Source: Lentinus brumalis (lineage: Eukaryota; Basidiomycota; Agaricomycetes; Polyporales; Polyporaceae). From it: DNA of 60,002 nt. Below the pieces are notes generated by a model. The model was not told the DNA's origin, made no database searches, and saw only the letters and a list, made by a program, of their open reading frames with translations. How positions within the stretch are numbered: the stretch's first letter is position 1; the number at the start of each line of letters is the position of its first letter. Below are positions 10,232 to 21,067 of this stretch, piece after piece. The stretch is taken from assembly GCA_001792895.1 (NCBI GenBank), contig MARA01000082.1, positions 1 to 60,002 of the forward strand. Reading direction: 5' to 3'. The translations under genes and the position numbers were made by a program.

Positions 10232-13048
10232 ATGGGCCGCCCTTGGACAGCTGAACTCGAACTCGCAATGCTTGAAGAGCGGTGGCCAGGGTTCACTGCG
10301 GCGCGTACCCAGGACCTCACGACGACGTTCTTGACGAGCGTGTATCAAGACTACTTCTCCGCGCTATACCCCGAAGTCGTAGTACCAGAGGGTGCAGACG
10401 AGAAGTCGATCTTCTTCACCACTCTGAAGCCGGGGCCCGACGGCGAGGAGCAGCAGATCTCTGTACATGGGCGCAAAAAGGTCAGTCTCGCTGTGGTTCG
10501 TAGAGCATTCGCCTGACTCACCTGGTTCGAATACTTAGCAAATCTATTGGTGGTTCTGGAATCGCGCGAACAGTCTTGACCTGAAGACGCGAAACAAGAG
10601 CAAGAAAAAGGACAGCGGCCTCGACTTCAACGCAGACCCGCAGAAGGCTGTCAAGAGACAAGCCTATCAGGCTTACGTCGACATCTACGGCGAGCGCGTC
10701 CTACCAATCATCAAGCCAGAGTTCGACGAGTACTTGAAGAAGTTCGTTGCAGCGGAGGAGGGCGAGAAGCCGAAGGGATGGTTGGCATTCATGGGGGAGC
10801 GGGCAAAAGTGATGTTGGAGAATGAGAGCGAGGAGGTGAAGGCGGAGGTCGAAGCGGCGCGCATCAAAGGTCCCAAGGACGACGGCTTAGACATGTTCAC
10901 CGACCCCGCGCCTGGCGTAACGGTGCAGGATCAACAGAAGCGCGCAAGGATCATCCAGGAGTGAGTTCAACGATCATGCAGACTCGAATTCTCTCTTACC
11001 TGTCTCTAGCCGCATCGATGCGTTACCCGAGAAGTTCGCAAAGCTCGCGAAGAACCTTGAGCAACAGCTCGGCTGGAAGGTGTCGGTCAGTGCTGGAGGG
11101 CCACGTCCAGACACCGGCGAGTTCGTGTCTTACTCGTGAGCACAACAGTCTCTGCGCCTGAAATGTCTTGACGGCTGACAATACATGTTAGCTATCATTC
11201 AGGACATACAGCGAATCTGGGGCTCACGTTGACGGATGTGTGTACCAAATGGCCAGCTTTCAAAGCAGACTTCAACAACTTCGTGGTCAATTGCTATCGT
11301 GAGTAATATGATACAGCTGTTCGAGCTAGTGGGCGATGACGCTAATCCGAAACTGTTACATGCAGCACCGGACGCAGCAAAGAAATTGCATGCCGCTTAC
11401 CTGGGTGGCGAAGCCGATCCTGACTCGAGCACCACCCCATCCGAGTCGTCACGGTCCACACCCGCTCCTCCACCTCTTCCCAATCCCCAGCCAACGTTCT
11501 CCGTCCAACTTCCCCCTACGACGCCCTCAGATCCCCCTTCTTCTGCGTCGAGACAGTCGACTGAGTCTGCCGCAGGTCCGTCGAAGAATACCGCAGCCAC
11601 CGCGCCGGAATCAAGCCCTACCAGCGAGTCGGAGGGTGGTGCGCCCAATACAACCACGTCGTCGAGCACGTCGTCCCGCAGTATATCAGGAGCGATGGAT
11701 TGGGAGAAGCAGAGGTTGGCTACGATGAAGAGGAACCACGAGAGGATGGTGGCGGAGGGGTTGATCTCGGCCGCGCAGGCTCTGCAAAAGCCAGCGAAGA
11801 AACCTCGCGCGCCCCGTGCACCGAAGACTACGGCTTCTATTCCTCCCACGTCTGTCACGACACGCACACGCTCTGCCGCCGCCGCCGCCGCCGCCGCCTC
11901 TGCTGCCACACCCACTCAGACCGAGGCTGTCACCCAAGCCTTCGTGCCAAAGACTCATCTGCTACGCCTGGCGAGTCGAGCAATGCGGCGGCCTCAGGAC
12001 TCGCAAGTTCCGTACACAGCATACATCCCACGCACGGCACTTCATCTGGTGCTGAGCAGCCTCCCACATCTGTGTCGCCGACTTCGACAGCGACAACCTC
12101 TCCCCTGCCAAGCGCAACTCCTTCGGCGGCTTCAGGTGCAGCTTTGCCCGCCCCGGCGGATGCTCAGGACGTTCAAGAAGTCGAGACGCAATCCACCGCA
12201 GTCTCCTCCGCCTCCGGTCAGGTCCATGTACAAGACCCCCTTGCAGGCTCTTCCGCTTCGCTCCAGCCTGCGTCCATCTCAGACACCATCGTCCTCCCCG
12301 GTATAGCGACCTCATCCTCTGTCGTCACCCCTCTGGACGGCTCTGCTCTCCTTCCATCGACAGACACCGAGAACGTGTTGATTGTGCTTGATCAGGAGGC
12401 CCCGGACTGGGTCTTCAGCGCGGTCGAGTTCTTCGAGTACCATCTCGAGGCTGGAGGGAAGGGCTGGCACCGTCTGGTGCATAGTTGGCAGAAGTTTGAG
12501 ATGCATATGGGGTACCCGGAGTCTCGGGTGAGTACTATCGATCTTTCATGCTCTGTAGCGGCCATGGTCATGACTCAAGCAATCTACAGAAGAAGCAGTT
12601 TCACCTCCCGACCGCTCTCCGTCCAGATGAGATTGCTCAATGGATGAAGGAGGGTCGCGATTACGAGAAGCTCCCAGAGCTCGTCGACCATGTTGCCTTT
12701 TCTGCGCAATGGAAGACATGGTGGGCCTCCCTGCAACCGGCTACCCGACGCGTCGATGGCTCCCCAACTTTGCTCAACCGCATCGCGCCTACAGATAAGA
12801 GCGAGTGGGAGATTATCTGGCGCGGAGGGCCATGTGGGCTCTTCCTCGTCATCATGGGGCTTGCATGGTGGCTCTACGCTGCTTCTGAGAGTGATAGCAG
12901 CCTCCAAGAGGTTCAGGATGCTATAGATGACGTGCACTGGGCCCTCTGTACCGCTATGGAGGCTCACGGGCTGAATGCGAAGCGTGCTGCCTCGGAGAAC
13001 TCGGACGTCGAGAGTTGCACTTCCGTGAAGCGCGCTCGCATTGATTGA
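10232..13048 (+). CDS. Large basidiomycete-specific protein of unknown function, frameshifted
   Basis: Six exons: 10232-10480, 10539-10960, 11010-11135, 11192-11298, 11366-12527 and 12590-13048. The N-terminal part has a Trp-rich helical look (MGRPWTAE, then QIYWWFWNR) like lineage-specific mushroom proteins I recall with a homeodomain-like N-terminus. The middle is Ser/Thr/Pro/Ala-rich, with a basic KKPRAPRAPK segment and a polyalanine run. The C-terminal domain (WVFSAVEFFEYHL, then WKTWWASLQPATR, then GLAWWLYAA) also matches that recurrent family. The last exon set is in another frame: one base is missing near 11947-11948, and CCC in place of CC restores it. It is transcribed opposite to the TET/JBP gene and ends about 130 bp before the right arm. 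The biochemical role is unknown. Confidence 0.7.
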
Positions 13049-13174
13049 GTTCTCCTTCGCTGTCACGGTCATTTTCCTGTACAGTACAATGATGCCTGTA
13101 CTTATGTCGAACTATCAATACTCAGTACTTACTGTTCATGAGAATTATGATGAACCGTTGTCAGACTCAGACAC

Positions 13175-14553
13175 CAGATAAGTAAGCTCAGTAAGGCATG
13201 TCCATAAGTCGTCCAAAAGCGCCGACTTGTTCAAATTACTTATTCCCTAAGTGCGGCTATCAACAGTGTTGTACAACTGCTAAGACTCAGCCTGAGTAAA
13301 AAACCAATTGTAGAGTCCGAAAGCGAAGCTAAGTAGTAATCTCCCAAGGGCATCATGGGCGGCAAACTGAAGCGTCAGTAAGTGACGATCAATGACATGT
13401 CTTGGGCTATCACTATGGGCTCAAACACTATTTTTGCGGATAGCCTAACATATCAGGATGGTGCTCGCAGCAACGAGGCGGCTACTAGTGTCCTAGAAAC
13501 TGGCACACAATTAGATCTTTGCAGCTGGAAGTTGTGATGGCTCTCCAAACCTCAGTACCTCTGGCTGTATTTTGCACCCAGCCTGTGCAGATGTTCTGGA
13601 ATACTGACAATGATGATGGTATAATTGAGATAGCGTTTCCTGTCCGAATCGGGATCGCTATGACAAGCTCCAGCTTTTCCTGTCTGAATCGGGATCGCTA
13701 CGGCCGGTTACAATCTGCATTACAAGGTCTGGACCCCATGTACAAGCTCCAGCTTTTCCTGTCCGAATCGGATCGCTACGGCCGGTTACAATCTGCATTA
13801 CAAGGTCTGGACCCCATGTACAAGCTCCAGCTTTCTCTGTCCGAATCGGGATCGCTACGGCCAGTTACAATCTGCATTACAAGGTCTGGACCCCATGTAC
13901 AAGCTCCAGCTTTTCCTGTCCGAATCGGGATCACTACGGCCAGTTACAATCTGCATTACAAGGTCTGGACCCCATGTACAAGCTCCAGCTTTTCCTGTCC
14001 GAATCGGGATCGCTACGGCCAGTTACAATCTGCATTACAAGGTCTGGACCCCATGTACAAGCTCCAGCTTTCTCTGTCCGAATCGGGATCGCTACGGCCA
14101 GTTACAATCTGCATTACAAGGTCTGGACCCCATGTACAAGCTCCAGCTTTTCCTGTCCGAATCGGGATCGCTACGGCCGGTTACAATCTGCATTACAAGG
14201 TCTGGACCCCATGTACAAGCTCCAGCTTTTCCTGTCCGAATCGGATCGCTACGGCCAGTTACAATCTGCATTACAAGGTCTGGACCCCATGTACAAGCTC
14301 CAGCTTTTCCTGTCCGAATCGGGATCGCTACGGCCAGTTACAATCTGCATTACAAGGTCTGGACCCCATGTACAAGCTCCAGCTTTTCCTGTCCGAATCG
14401 GGATCACTACGGCCGGTTACAATCTGCATTACAAGGTCTGGACCCCATGTACAAGCTCCAGCTTTTCCTGTCCGAATCGGGATCACTACGGCCAGTTACA
14501 ATCTGCATTACAAGGTCTGGACCCCATGTACAAGCTCCAGCTTTTCCTGTCCA
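13175..14553 (-). repeat. Right terminal inverted repeat arm with 79-bp minisatellite
   Basis: Reverse complement of the left arm. 13175-13636 is the unique inner part, and 13637-14553 holds about eleven 79-bp units. Units recur at exactly 79-bp steps (for example 13895 and 13974), with a few 77-78 bp variants that have lost a G. More copies are visible here than in the left arm only because the left arm is cut by the window edge. Long plus-strand frames of up to 405 codons across the array are repeat artefacts. Confidence 0.95.
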
Positions 14554-14945
14554 AATATAGACACCCACGGATGGTTACAATCACTTTTACAGAGCCTGCC
14601 TCCATATAGCCCCCAGACCATGTTACAATTGGTTACAAGAGCCAGGATCTTGGTACTTAGATTTCCCATCACCAGATCTATCAGATCTATATCTGCTGAT
14701 CACATCTATTACAAGCCTTGTACAAGCTCTGTATAGGCTGCTCTATGCGGGTTACAATCCTTTGTACAAGTCCGCATTTAGCTGCCCTTTGCAGTAGACC
14801 ACTTGTAATACAAGCCTTACTTGTACTACAAGTGGTTGGTTGTACAATCCTATGGCTCTTGTACAAGGGTCTTGTACAGAATATCCCCCACGTACAGCAC
14901 AACCATTGTACCATACCTGTGGGGGTTTGTACTACAAGTCTGGAT
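14554..14945. promoter_or_regulatory. Subterminal cluster of TTGTA palindromes, likely transposase binding sites
   Basis: Beyond the array the sequence is crowded with the same core motif in palindromic form. There are four perfect TTGTACAA sites (14718-14725, 14762-14769, 14840-14847, 14859-14866) and three TTGTANTACAA sites (14803-14813, 14821-14831, 14926-14936). The TTGTA half-site also occurs three times per 79-bp unit. The motif stops abruptly after about 14,936, which probably marks the true end of the element. Binding by the KDZ transposase is an inference from position and repetition. Confidence 0.65.
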
Positions 14946-15951
14946 ACCACTGGTGGTGGGTCGGATGCGGGGCGTTTGGAACTCATGACAACACTTGGGA
15001 GGGGGCGCGCAGAGAAGTCGGGACATTGGAGCCCAGCTTGACGAGGCTATATATCGGAAGGGATTGGATGTCCCTGGAGCGCCTTGCTCATGCATGTCTG
15101 GTCTCCGAGAGACCACCAGGGCCGGGTAAAGACCACATCCCCCTCGCCGTGACTAACGAGGCCGCCACTCTCCCGAATCTCCCTGCAGACGTAACCTCGC
15201 GTACACCCGGCATTCCTCCATGGGTTAGCGGCCCGCGAGGAGGGTGGTATATGCATTGATGAGCATTTGGTGAACGTGCCAACAAACTCACCTGAGTCAT
15301 TTCCACTGAGGCTGGGGAATGTAATCCGATACAAGGGAGTACGACAGTCAGAAGAGCACCAGCACGGACACGGTGGCTAGAAAGCAAGTCGATATGAACC
15401 GGTAGGGATGCGTGACCGATGAGAGAAGAGCCCGGTGAACGGCCAGCGGGGAGCGGGCAGATGGACCATGGCGGGCGGAGAGAGACGTCGGTAGCGCCCA
15501 CACTCGCCTGCGCGAGTCTAACCACGGGCGGTTTGATATTACTTATGCCCGGAACGCCCTTCACGGCGATGCGTGGCCGCTGAAATGAACCACTGCCACC
15601 CAGAAGCATCGACGATCGTATCGACGGGCTCCAAATAGCGATCACACCGTCCACGTTATGTCTTGACCTGACCCGATAATCATCCCGGCTGCTACCCGAA
15701 CCCAACCGTGCGGCTCTAACTGCCCCCAACGTACGTACACAGATCCTGCGGTACGGAGTGATCCGGCCCCAGCGGCCACGCGGTACCATGACTGCCCCGC
15801 TCTGATGACGGTCGAAGGGCGGGACGCCTGTCACAGGCCGGGATGGCGAGATTGCACTGCCAGTGCTACGTATCGCGCTGCTGCCACACCGTTCCGTATA
15901 ACACGGCTCATCAATTGTACACACTGTGCAGAATGACATGCCACATTTTAT
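14946..15951. other. Flanking sequence with no recognisable gene
   Basis: About 1 kb lies between the transposon end and the 3' end of the next gene. A 283-codon minus-strand frame (15939-15088) is open, but it lacks introns, conserved motifs or a typical start. Its composition (many Ser, Arg, Pro) is what an open frame in GC-rich DNA gives by chance. I do not support a gene here. Confidence 0.4.
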
Positions 15952-18294
15952 TCAATGACGCGGAAGCGCGAGCTCCTCCAAAGGAATGGTGCGAGGGTGG
16001 CACCCGCGCTTCCTTAGCACCTCCACACGCTGTTCGTTGTGAATGAGTATCATCTCGTCGAGAAAAAAATTATAATGAACCTCGCTCATCTCACGAGCGA
16101 CGGGCATGAACTTCCCAAACCACACATTGCCCTGTTCAGCGGCCGACGAATTGAACAGCCACCCGAGGGTCTCTGAGTAGAGTTCGGCGAAGCACGCCGG
16201 ATTGCAGTTCATGGCGCAAAACGCGTCAGAATCTTTGTGTTTCCGCACGGCGTGGAAAACGTCTACGGGGAGCCCAACGTCATCCAACCGATGTTCTTCA
16301 CTGGCCAGGATGTGCTTGAGTAACAGGCAATTGTTGTCAAAGAAGATGTACGACGGCATCGCGCGGGGCAGGTGGTCGGGGAAGGTCCCCAGGATGAATC
16401 GCTGCAGGGAAACTGTTCAGTGCGATATCCGGGAAGAGGTCATTGGTCGCCTCGAGACGTACGAGTGCATTGCCCACTGACTCTGATTCATAGAAAGTAC
16501 AACGAGACAGAATGATTCCACATGGGCGGAACATTAACTGCTCGTTGTGCGTCCAACGACGACCAAGCGCAGCCTTGATCGTCATCTTGAGATCGGTCTC
16601 TGGACACCGAGTCGACGCAGCCCGAGGACGGGCATTATGCGTCTTGACCTGTTGGCGAGGTGTGCGGGCAGGAGTCATGGGTCGCTTGCTGCCTCGTTTG
16701 CGTCTCGAAGCCACGGCGACACGGGATGGGAGTATCTCGTCATCAAGACCGTCCGGAAGCTCAGTACGGGCGTCGCCAGTGTCCGCGGCGGCTTCATCTG
16801 CTAGTCCCCGTAGTAGCGATCCCTGCAGTTTGTCGTCTGCCCGCTTCTTCAAGCGAAAGAAGGCTTTGCCCTTCTCGCGTTTCTCCTCTTCGTGCTGACG
16901 GTGAGCTGGCGTGCGGCACGTTCGCCTGGAGTCCTCGGCAGACAACTCACATCCGTGCACGGCGCATATGGTGTCGTTTGCTGCATGCTCAGGACAGAAT
17001 CGGTCGCGCGGGCTTCGCAGGCGATTCGTGCATAGATTCTCATTGCAGCGAGGGTGTCCGACGGTGACACCGTCCATGACGCAGGCGGACAAACGCTCTG
17101 AGCAGACATGTCGTTGTGAATACCAGAATGGCTGATCGACGTGAGAGCACGCACCGTGAGGAGCGTGCGGGTCGGACGCATCGACGGGGTACAGTTTCTC
17201 ACACAGATCACACGCATGAGCCCACTCCGGTTGGCCTACTCCGGCCATGCGGTGATTGCGAGTTTCCAAAGCACCCAGGAGGCGGTCGGCATGGTCTCCG
17301 GCGTGAGGGACACGGAGCGTGTCCGAGTGACGAGTGCAGTCCAGCAGCAATGCGTGCAGGTAGAACGCATTCCACACCGTGTCACCGGTCAGCTGCCGAG
17401 ATTCCGGTCTGTCGCACAAGCCGAGATTGTAGCACTTCGCGACGACCTCTCCAGATGCGCTGCCGTGGGTGATTAGTACTTCCTCACGTTGTAGTCAGGA
17501 CAGTGAGAGGTGACGCACTGACACAAGGCCATCTGGGAGCGGAACACCTGCACTAACTTCGATTCCACGAAAGAGTACTCGCTGGCTTCTATGACGTGTG
17601 GCACGCCGCTGTAGTATTCGCGTACGGCGTCGGGTGAGCTGGCGGAGCGGACAAGGTAGTCGGGGCGATACGTGGTGTGACAGGCTGTGCGAGCGCCGCG
17701 ACGGTTAGTGGCGTGTTACCAATACCTAAGGGGGCCGGCACACCTCTGCAGTACAGTGAATATACGCGTACCGGTAGCGTGCCTCTAGATCGTGTGTACA
17801 ATGTGGCGGAATAATGGTGCTTGTGGCCGCCGAGAGGCTTCCCTTTTTGTGGGCAGTCCGCGGTGATACAACTGCGTACAGGCGGCACAATGACCTCCGC
17901 ACCTGTACCCGGGGGAGCATGTCGTGAGTACTGCGGTATGAGAGGCCGCCAGTCAATACCTACCTAGGTCGAACACCGGAGCTGCTTTGGACAGAGAGTC
18001 GTCTATGGCCTCCGCGGCGGTGGTGAGGCGGCGACCAGCCATGATGATAGGCCCAAGGGCTTTCCAGAGGCTCTCGACGAGGTCACGAGGTGCAGAGAGC
18101 TGCTGTACAAGGACATCACGAACGTTAGCAGGCATCCCTGGCAGAGACCCGCTGCTCCGTGGACAAGAGAGTTCAATGACGGGTAGGTAGCGCTGTATGA
18201 CATCGAGGAATGTAGACAGCTGAGTGGTGTCCAGCGCGGCGTAAAGTTCGGGATGTGCAGCCAAGGCAAGCGCAAGGTCGCTGAGGAGCAACAT
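15952..18294 (-). CDS. KDZ transposase with CxC5 and CxC6 cysteine clusters, apparently intact
   Basis: Five exons join in phase: 18294-17964, 17902-17744, 17684-17519, 17459-16463 and 16401-15952. Exon 1 is the helical N-terminus of the CxC5 type. Exons 2-3 carry the CxC5 cluster (PPVRSCITADC, YSLYCRACHTTYRPDY). Exon 4 carries CxC6 (VMDGVTVGHPRC, RFCPEH, CAVHGC, RTC..PAH), then a charged coiled stretch and a basic linker. The RNase H-like core follows: RRWTHNEQL, IFFDNNC, GLPVDVFH, CNPACF, NSSAAEQ and YNFFLDEM. Acidic residues in FDNN, VDVFH and AAEQ are candidates for the DDE triad. There is no stop or frameshift, so this copy could be active. It lies just outside the right arm of the first element, in a separate and unrelated KDZ lineage. 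Confidence 0.9.
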
Positions 18295-19206
18295 ACAGGA
18301 GGGATTATATGGGGACGGATGATAGCGAGTGGCACAGTGGATGATAGTGGTCTTACATCAAGAGAGGCGCGAAAGGTGGCCGAACGCGAAGTCCTTTGTT
18401 TGCGCGGACCAAACACAAGAAAACTGAGGTGCGAGGTTTATTGACGATGCTTGTGTGCGCTGGATCTCGTTAAAATCGGACGGAATAGGCGGGAAGCACT
18501 TGCCATAACACGACTTGCAACCACACGGCATTCGTCGGGCAGCACCCGCTACCGGCGCATGTATGTATGGCATTGGCGGCATGGACTACATAGCGTAGCC
18601 TGTCGTACGTAGGTTTGAAATGGACCTGACTTCAGCACCAACGGTTGCCGGTTTCGTCGTCGGTCGTCGGTCGTCGGTCGTCGGTAACGGATCTCGCCGG
18701 CCCCCCGCCACACCGACCGCCACGACACAAGGGCGCCGGTCAGCAGGACGGCGGACCCCGGTGCCAGCGGGTAGCCGCAGAACCCACGGGAGACGGTTGA
18801 GTGAGCGGGTGGAGGCCCCACGGACGGCCACCTGACGAGGGAGCAGTGGGAGGCCGATCGCCGCCATTTCGACGCGGGGTCAACTGCTGAGGGGTCCGCT
18901 CACGTGCCTGGTGAGATACTGGTGTATACTTGAGACGAGTGTACGGGAGGCAGCGCAGAGTGTCTGGAGAGCGGGCTGTCACCCGTTGGCCGCGGCGATC
19001 TTTGTGGATTCTGGTCCGAGTCTACTACACTGCGATGGCGACCGGTGGCGAACAGGACGACATAAGGACCCACAAGGCCCACGTCAGACCTGAACAGGCG
19101 ACTTACGAGGAAGCGGACTCAAACTGCAAGGCAGGAACCTCCGTCTACTTGCCATGCCGCATGCGTGATGGGTGGGGAGAGGGCATCCTTGATGACACGC
19201 CGGCTA
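18295..19206. other. Intergenic region with short TCGTCGG repeats
   Basis: No gene is supported. A run of four to five TCGTCGG heptamers sits at about 18655-18690, inside GC-rich low-complexity sequence. The promoter of the CxC5/CxC6 transposase must lie in the part nearest 18294. Overlapping frames of 60-95 codons on both strands are typical of GC-rich non-coding DNA. Confidence 0.4.
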
Positions 19207-20938
19207 TCATGGTACAGAGATGATGAGCGCTTGCTGCTCTGTGCTGTGGGCCGTGGCAGCGGAATCCGCCAGAATCTGGCGGAATCTGGCGGATTCCGCC
19301 GGATTCCGCCAGATTCCGCCAGCAGGTGCACCACAACCAGGGTGTTCTCGGCTCTGCGACAGGACGCGCGAGGACGGGGGTGGGTTCTGGTATGGGCCGG
19401 TGGCTGGAGTGCCGTCATGGCTCTCCAACGCCCGCTTCTTGGTCTGATGTGTGCCTTGGTAGTCCGAGCGCCGCTTGCGGGGGGTGGTTCTGTGACTGCG
19501 ACCATGGCGCCGCCTTGCGTGGCGACTGCGTGGATGACAGGTGGGCGGGCGGTGGGGGTGCTGTTGTTGTCGCCGCCGTCGTCGCTGCCGTTGCCGTCGT
19601 CGCCGGTCACGCTCTGCTGAGCCTTCCATGCCTCGAATTCCGCCGAGGACAGCTTGCGGAAACGGCAGGTACCGTTGGTCCAGGCTTCCTCGAGGGTATC
19701 GAGCTCTGCAATGGTCCGGATCTTGCTAGGCGTGAGGAATTGTTTGAGCGGCCAATTCATGATAACAACGCCCCATTTACGCGTGATTTGGTCGCCGAAC
19801 CCCGCGTAATAGAGCTTCTTTGCCTTGTAACCTGTAATTTCCCCTTAAATAGAGCGTGAGCTAGATGCAGGGAGAGAACCAGTGCGCACAATCAGACTTA
19901 CGGAACTTCTGGAATATGATCTTGGTGATCTTACTCTGCCGATCTTGTAGGACGTCTTCACGGCGCCGGAGCACACCTGCCAATCGGAACGTGAGGGCGT
20001 GAGTATGTTACATATGTAAGGGAGGAAATACTTACCGTGAACGCCGCTCAGGACATACGACTCATACCGCATTGCAATCTCATCGATACTGGTGTTGTAG
20101 GAGAGGTTGAGGTATTCATCCATCTTGTCTGATGTCGTGAACGTCGACGGCTCCTGGAGATGGTCCTGCTCTGAGCAGACAGCGACCAGAGCCATCTCCA
20201 GGCCTGTGCGAGCGCGCAGGCGTCGGAGCTAGAAGCATATCAGCCGGAGTGATGCGTGAAGGTGAAGGGGTGACGTACATCTTCGTGGACACCGGAGAGC
20301 GTGGTCTGGGAGTCATGGAAGGCCGCAATGTTCGAATTGTGCCGCGTGGTTGCCCTAGTCTCCTTCTGTTCCTCCAACGCCGCTCTCGGGCCCTCAACTG
20401 CGATCGCCTTCTCATGCGGGGTCATGGAGTTCCATTCCTCCCTGATCTCATCGGCGACGGGGCACGTCGAGGTGTATTTCTTGGCTCCAAAAGGTAAGGC
20501 TATGAGTGAATGTCAGCGCGACCAGGTCGGACCCTGTCAGGAAGGACACGCACCGTCATTCAAGACCTTAAGCCGTGCCCGAATATAGGCATTCCAGCTG
20601 TTCAACTTCCGCTTGGACTTCCCGAGGCGCGCGGTCTGGAGGATCTCACGCTCGTAGAATCCTTCCGTCCGCCGCCCGCTGCCGTATTTTGCAAAAAGCG
20701 ACTTCGCCGCGTCCGACACGGTAGAGCGCGCCTCCTTGAGGTCATCGAGATACAGGAAGTTCTTCTTTTTGCGCGCCTGGGATTCCTGCGCAACGTCCTC
20801 AGGAGTTTTGTTGTTCTGCCGTGTGCCGCGTTTTTTCGGGGGCTCTTGTGGCTGCTCGCGTGCGACGCCGTCTCGATGGGCCGCCGCCTCCCGTCGAGCA
20901 TCAAGCCTCCCGTAGCCGGGGGCCTGTGACTCGGACAT
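19207..20938 (-). CDS. KDZ-associated HMG-like protein
   Basis: Several exons join in phase from the ATG at 20938. The N-terminus is charged and basic (PPKKRGTRQ). A helical domain follows, with KLNSWNAYIRARL, then FGAKKYTS and EEWNSMTPHEKAI; its W.AY and EW..M spacing resembles an HMG box. Later exons carry LRARTGLEMALV and the conserved-looking KWGVVIMNWPLKQF and FRKLSSAEFEAW. This matches a protein type I recall as common near KDZ transposons in mushrooms. Near the C-terminus a C run at about 19480-19485 is one base short; with it restored, the frame ends in a basic tail (PRKRRSDYQG) and stops at 19207. As read, the frame runs to 19119. Probable DNA-binding accessory protein. Confidence 0.65.
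19261..19325. repeat. Perfect 18-bp inverted repeat of GGCGGAATC units
   Basis: Left arm 19276-19293 and right arm 19305-19322 are exact reverse complements with an 11-nt loop, and extra GGAATCCGCC copies flank them. It overlaps the last codons of the HMG-like gene, so it may form a stable RNA or DNA hairpin at the 3' end. Whether it is a terminator, a mobile element footprint or a simple repeat cannot be told from sequence. Confidence 0.8.
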
Positions 20939-21067
20939 AAGGCTGTAGAGTGAGGGTCCGGACGGTGGTTGTTGACACAACTTAGGCGCGACAGACAAGT
21001 TGTCAACAAAGTCACGTGAGCGTGATCCTTGCACAATGCAGCAATGTTGACAGAACATACAATAACA

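Larger units (their letters stand above)
1..14945. mobile_element. Large TIR-bounded KDZ DNA transposon carrying a TET/JBP gene (left end outside window)
   Basis: Two long inverted arms (1-1208 and 13175-14553) face each other and enclose about 12 kb. Between them lie a CxC2 KDZ transposase (minus), a small basic protein (minus), a TET/JBP dioxygenase (minus) and a large uncharacterised gene (plus). The arms are nearly identical: the comparable inner 465 bp differ by few changes, such as one extra C near 1009 on the left. This suggests a recent insertion or ongoing gene conversion. The right end probably lies near 14,936-14,950, where TTGTA palindromes stop. The left end and any target duplication are outside the window. 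KDZ elements are known to carry TET/JBP genes in basidiomycetes; assigning all four genes to one mobile unit is inferred from the arms. Confidence 0.8.

Noticed and set aside
13519..14736. Open frame of 405 codons across the right minisatellite, and its mirror in the left arm
   Set aside because: It is a translation of the 79-bp repeat; three overlapping frames give the same peptide because 79 is not a multiple of three.
15088..15939. 283-codon minus-strand frame
   Set aside because: Composition is typical of chance frames in GC-rich DNA; no introns or recognisable features.
18655..18690. TCGTCGG heptamers as telomere-like repeats
   Set aside because: Too short and unlike the TTAGGG repeat known in most fungi; treated as a simple repeat.
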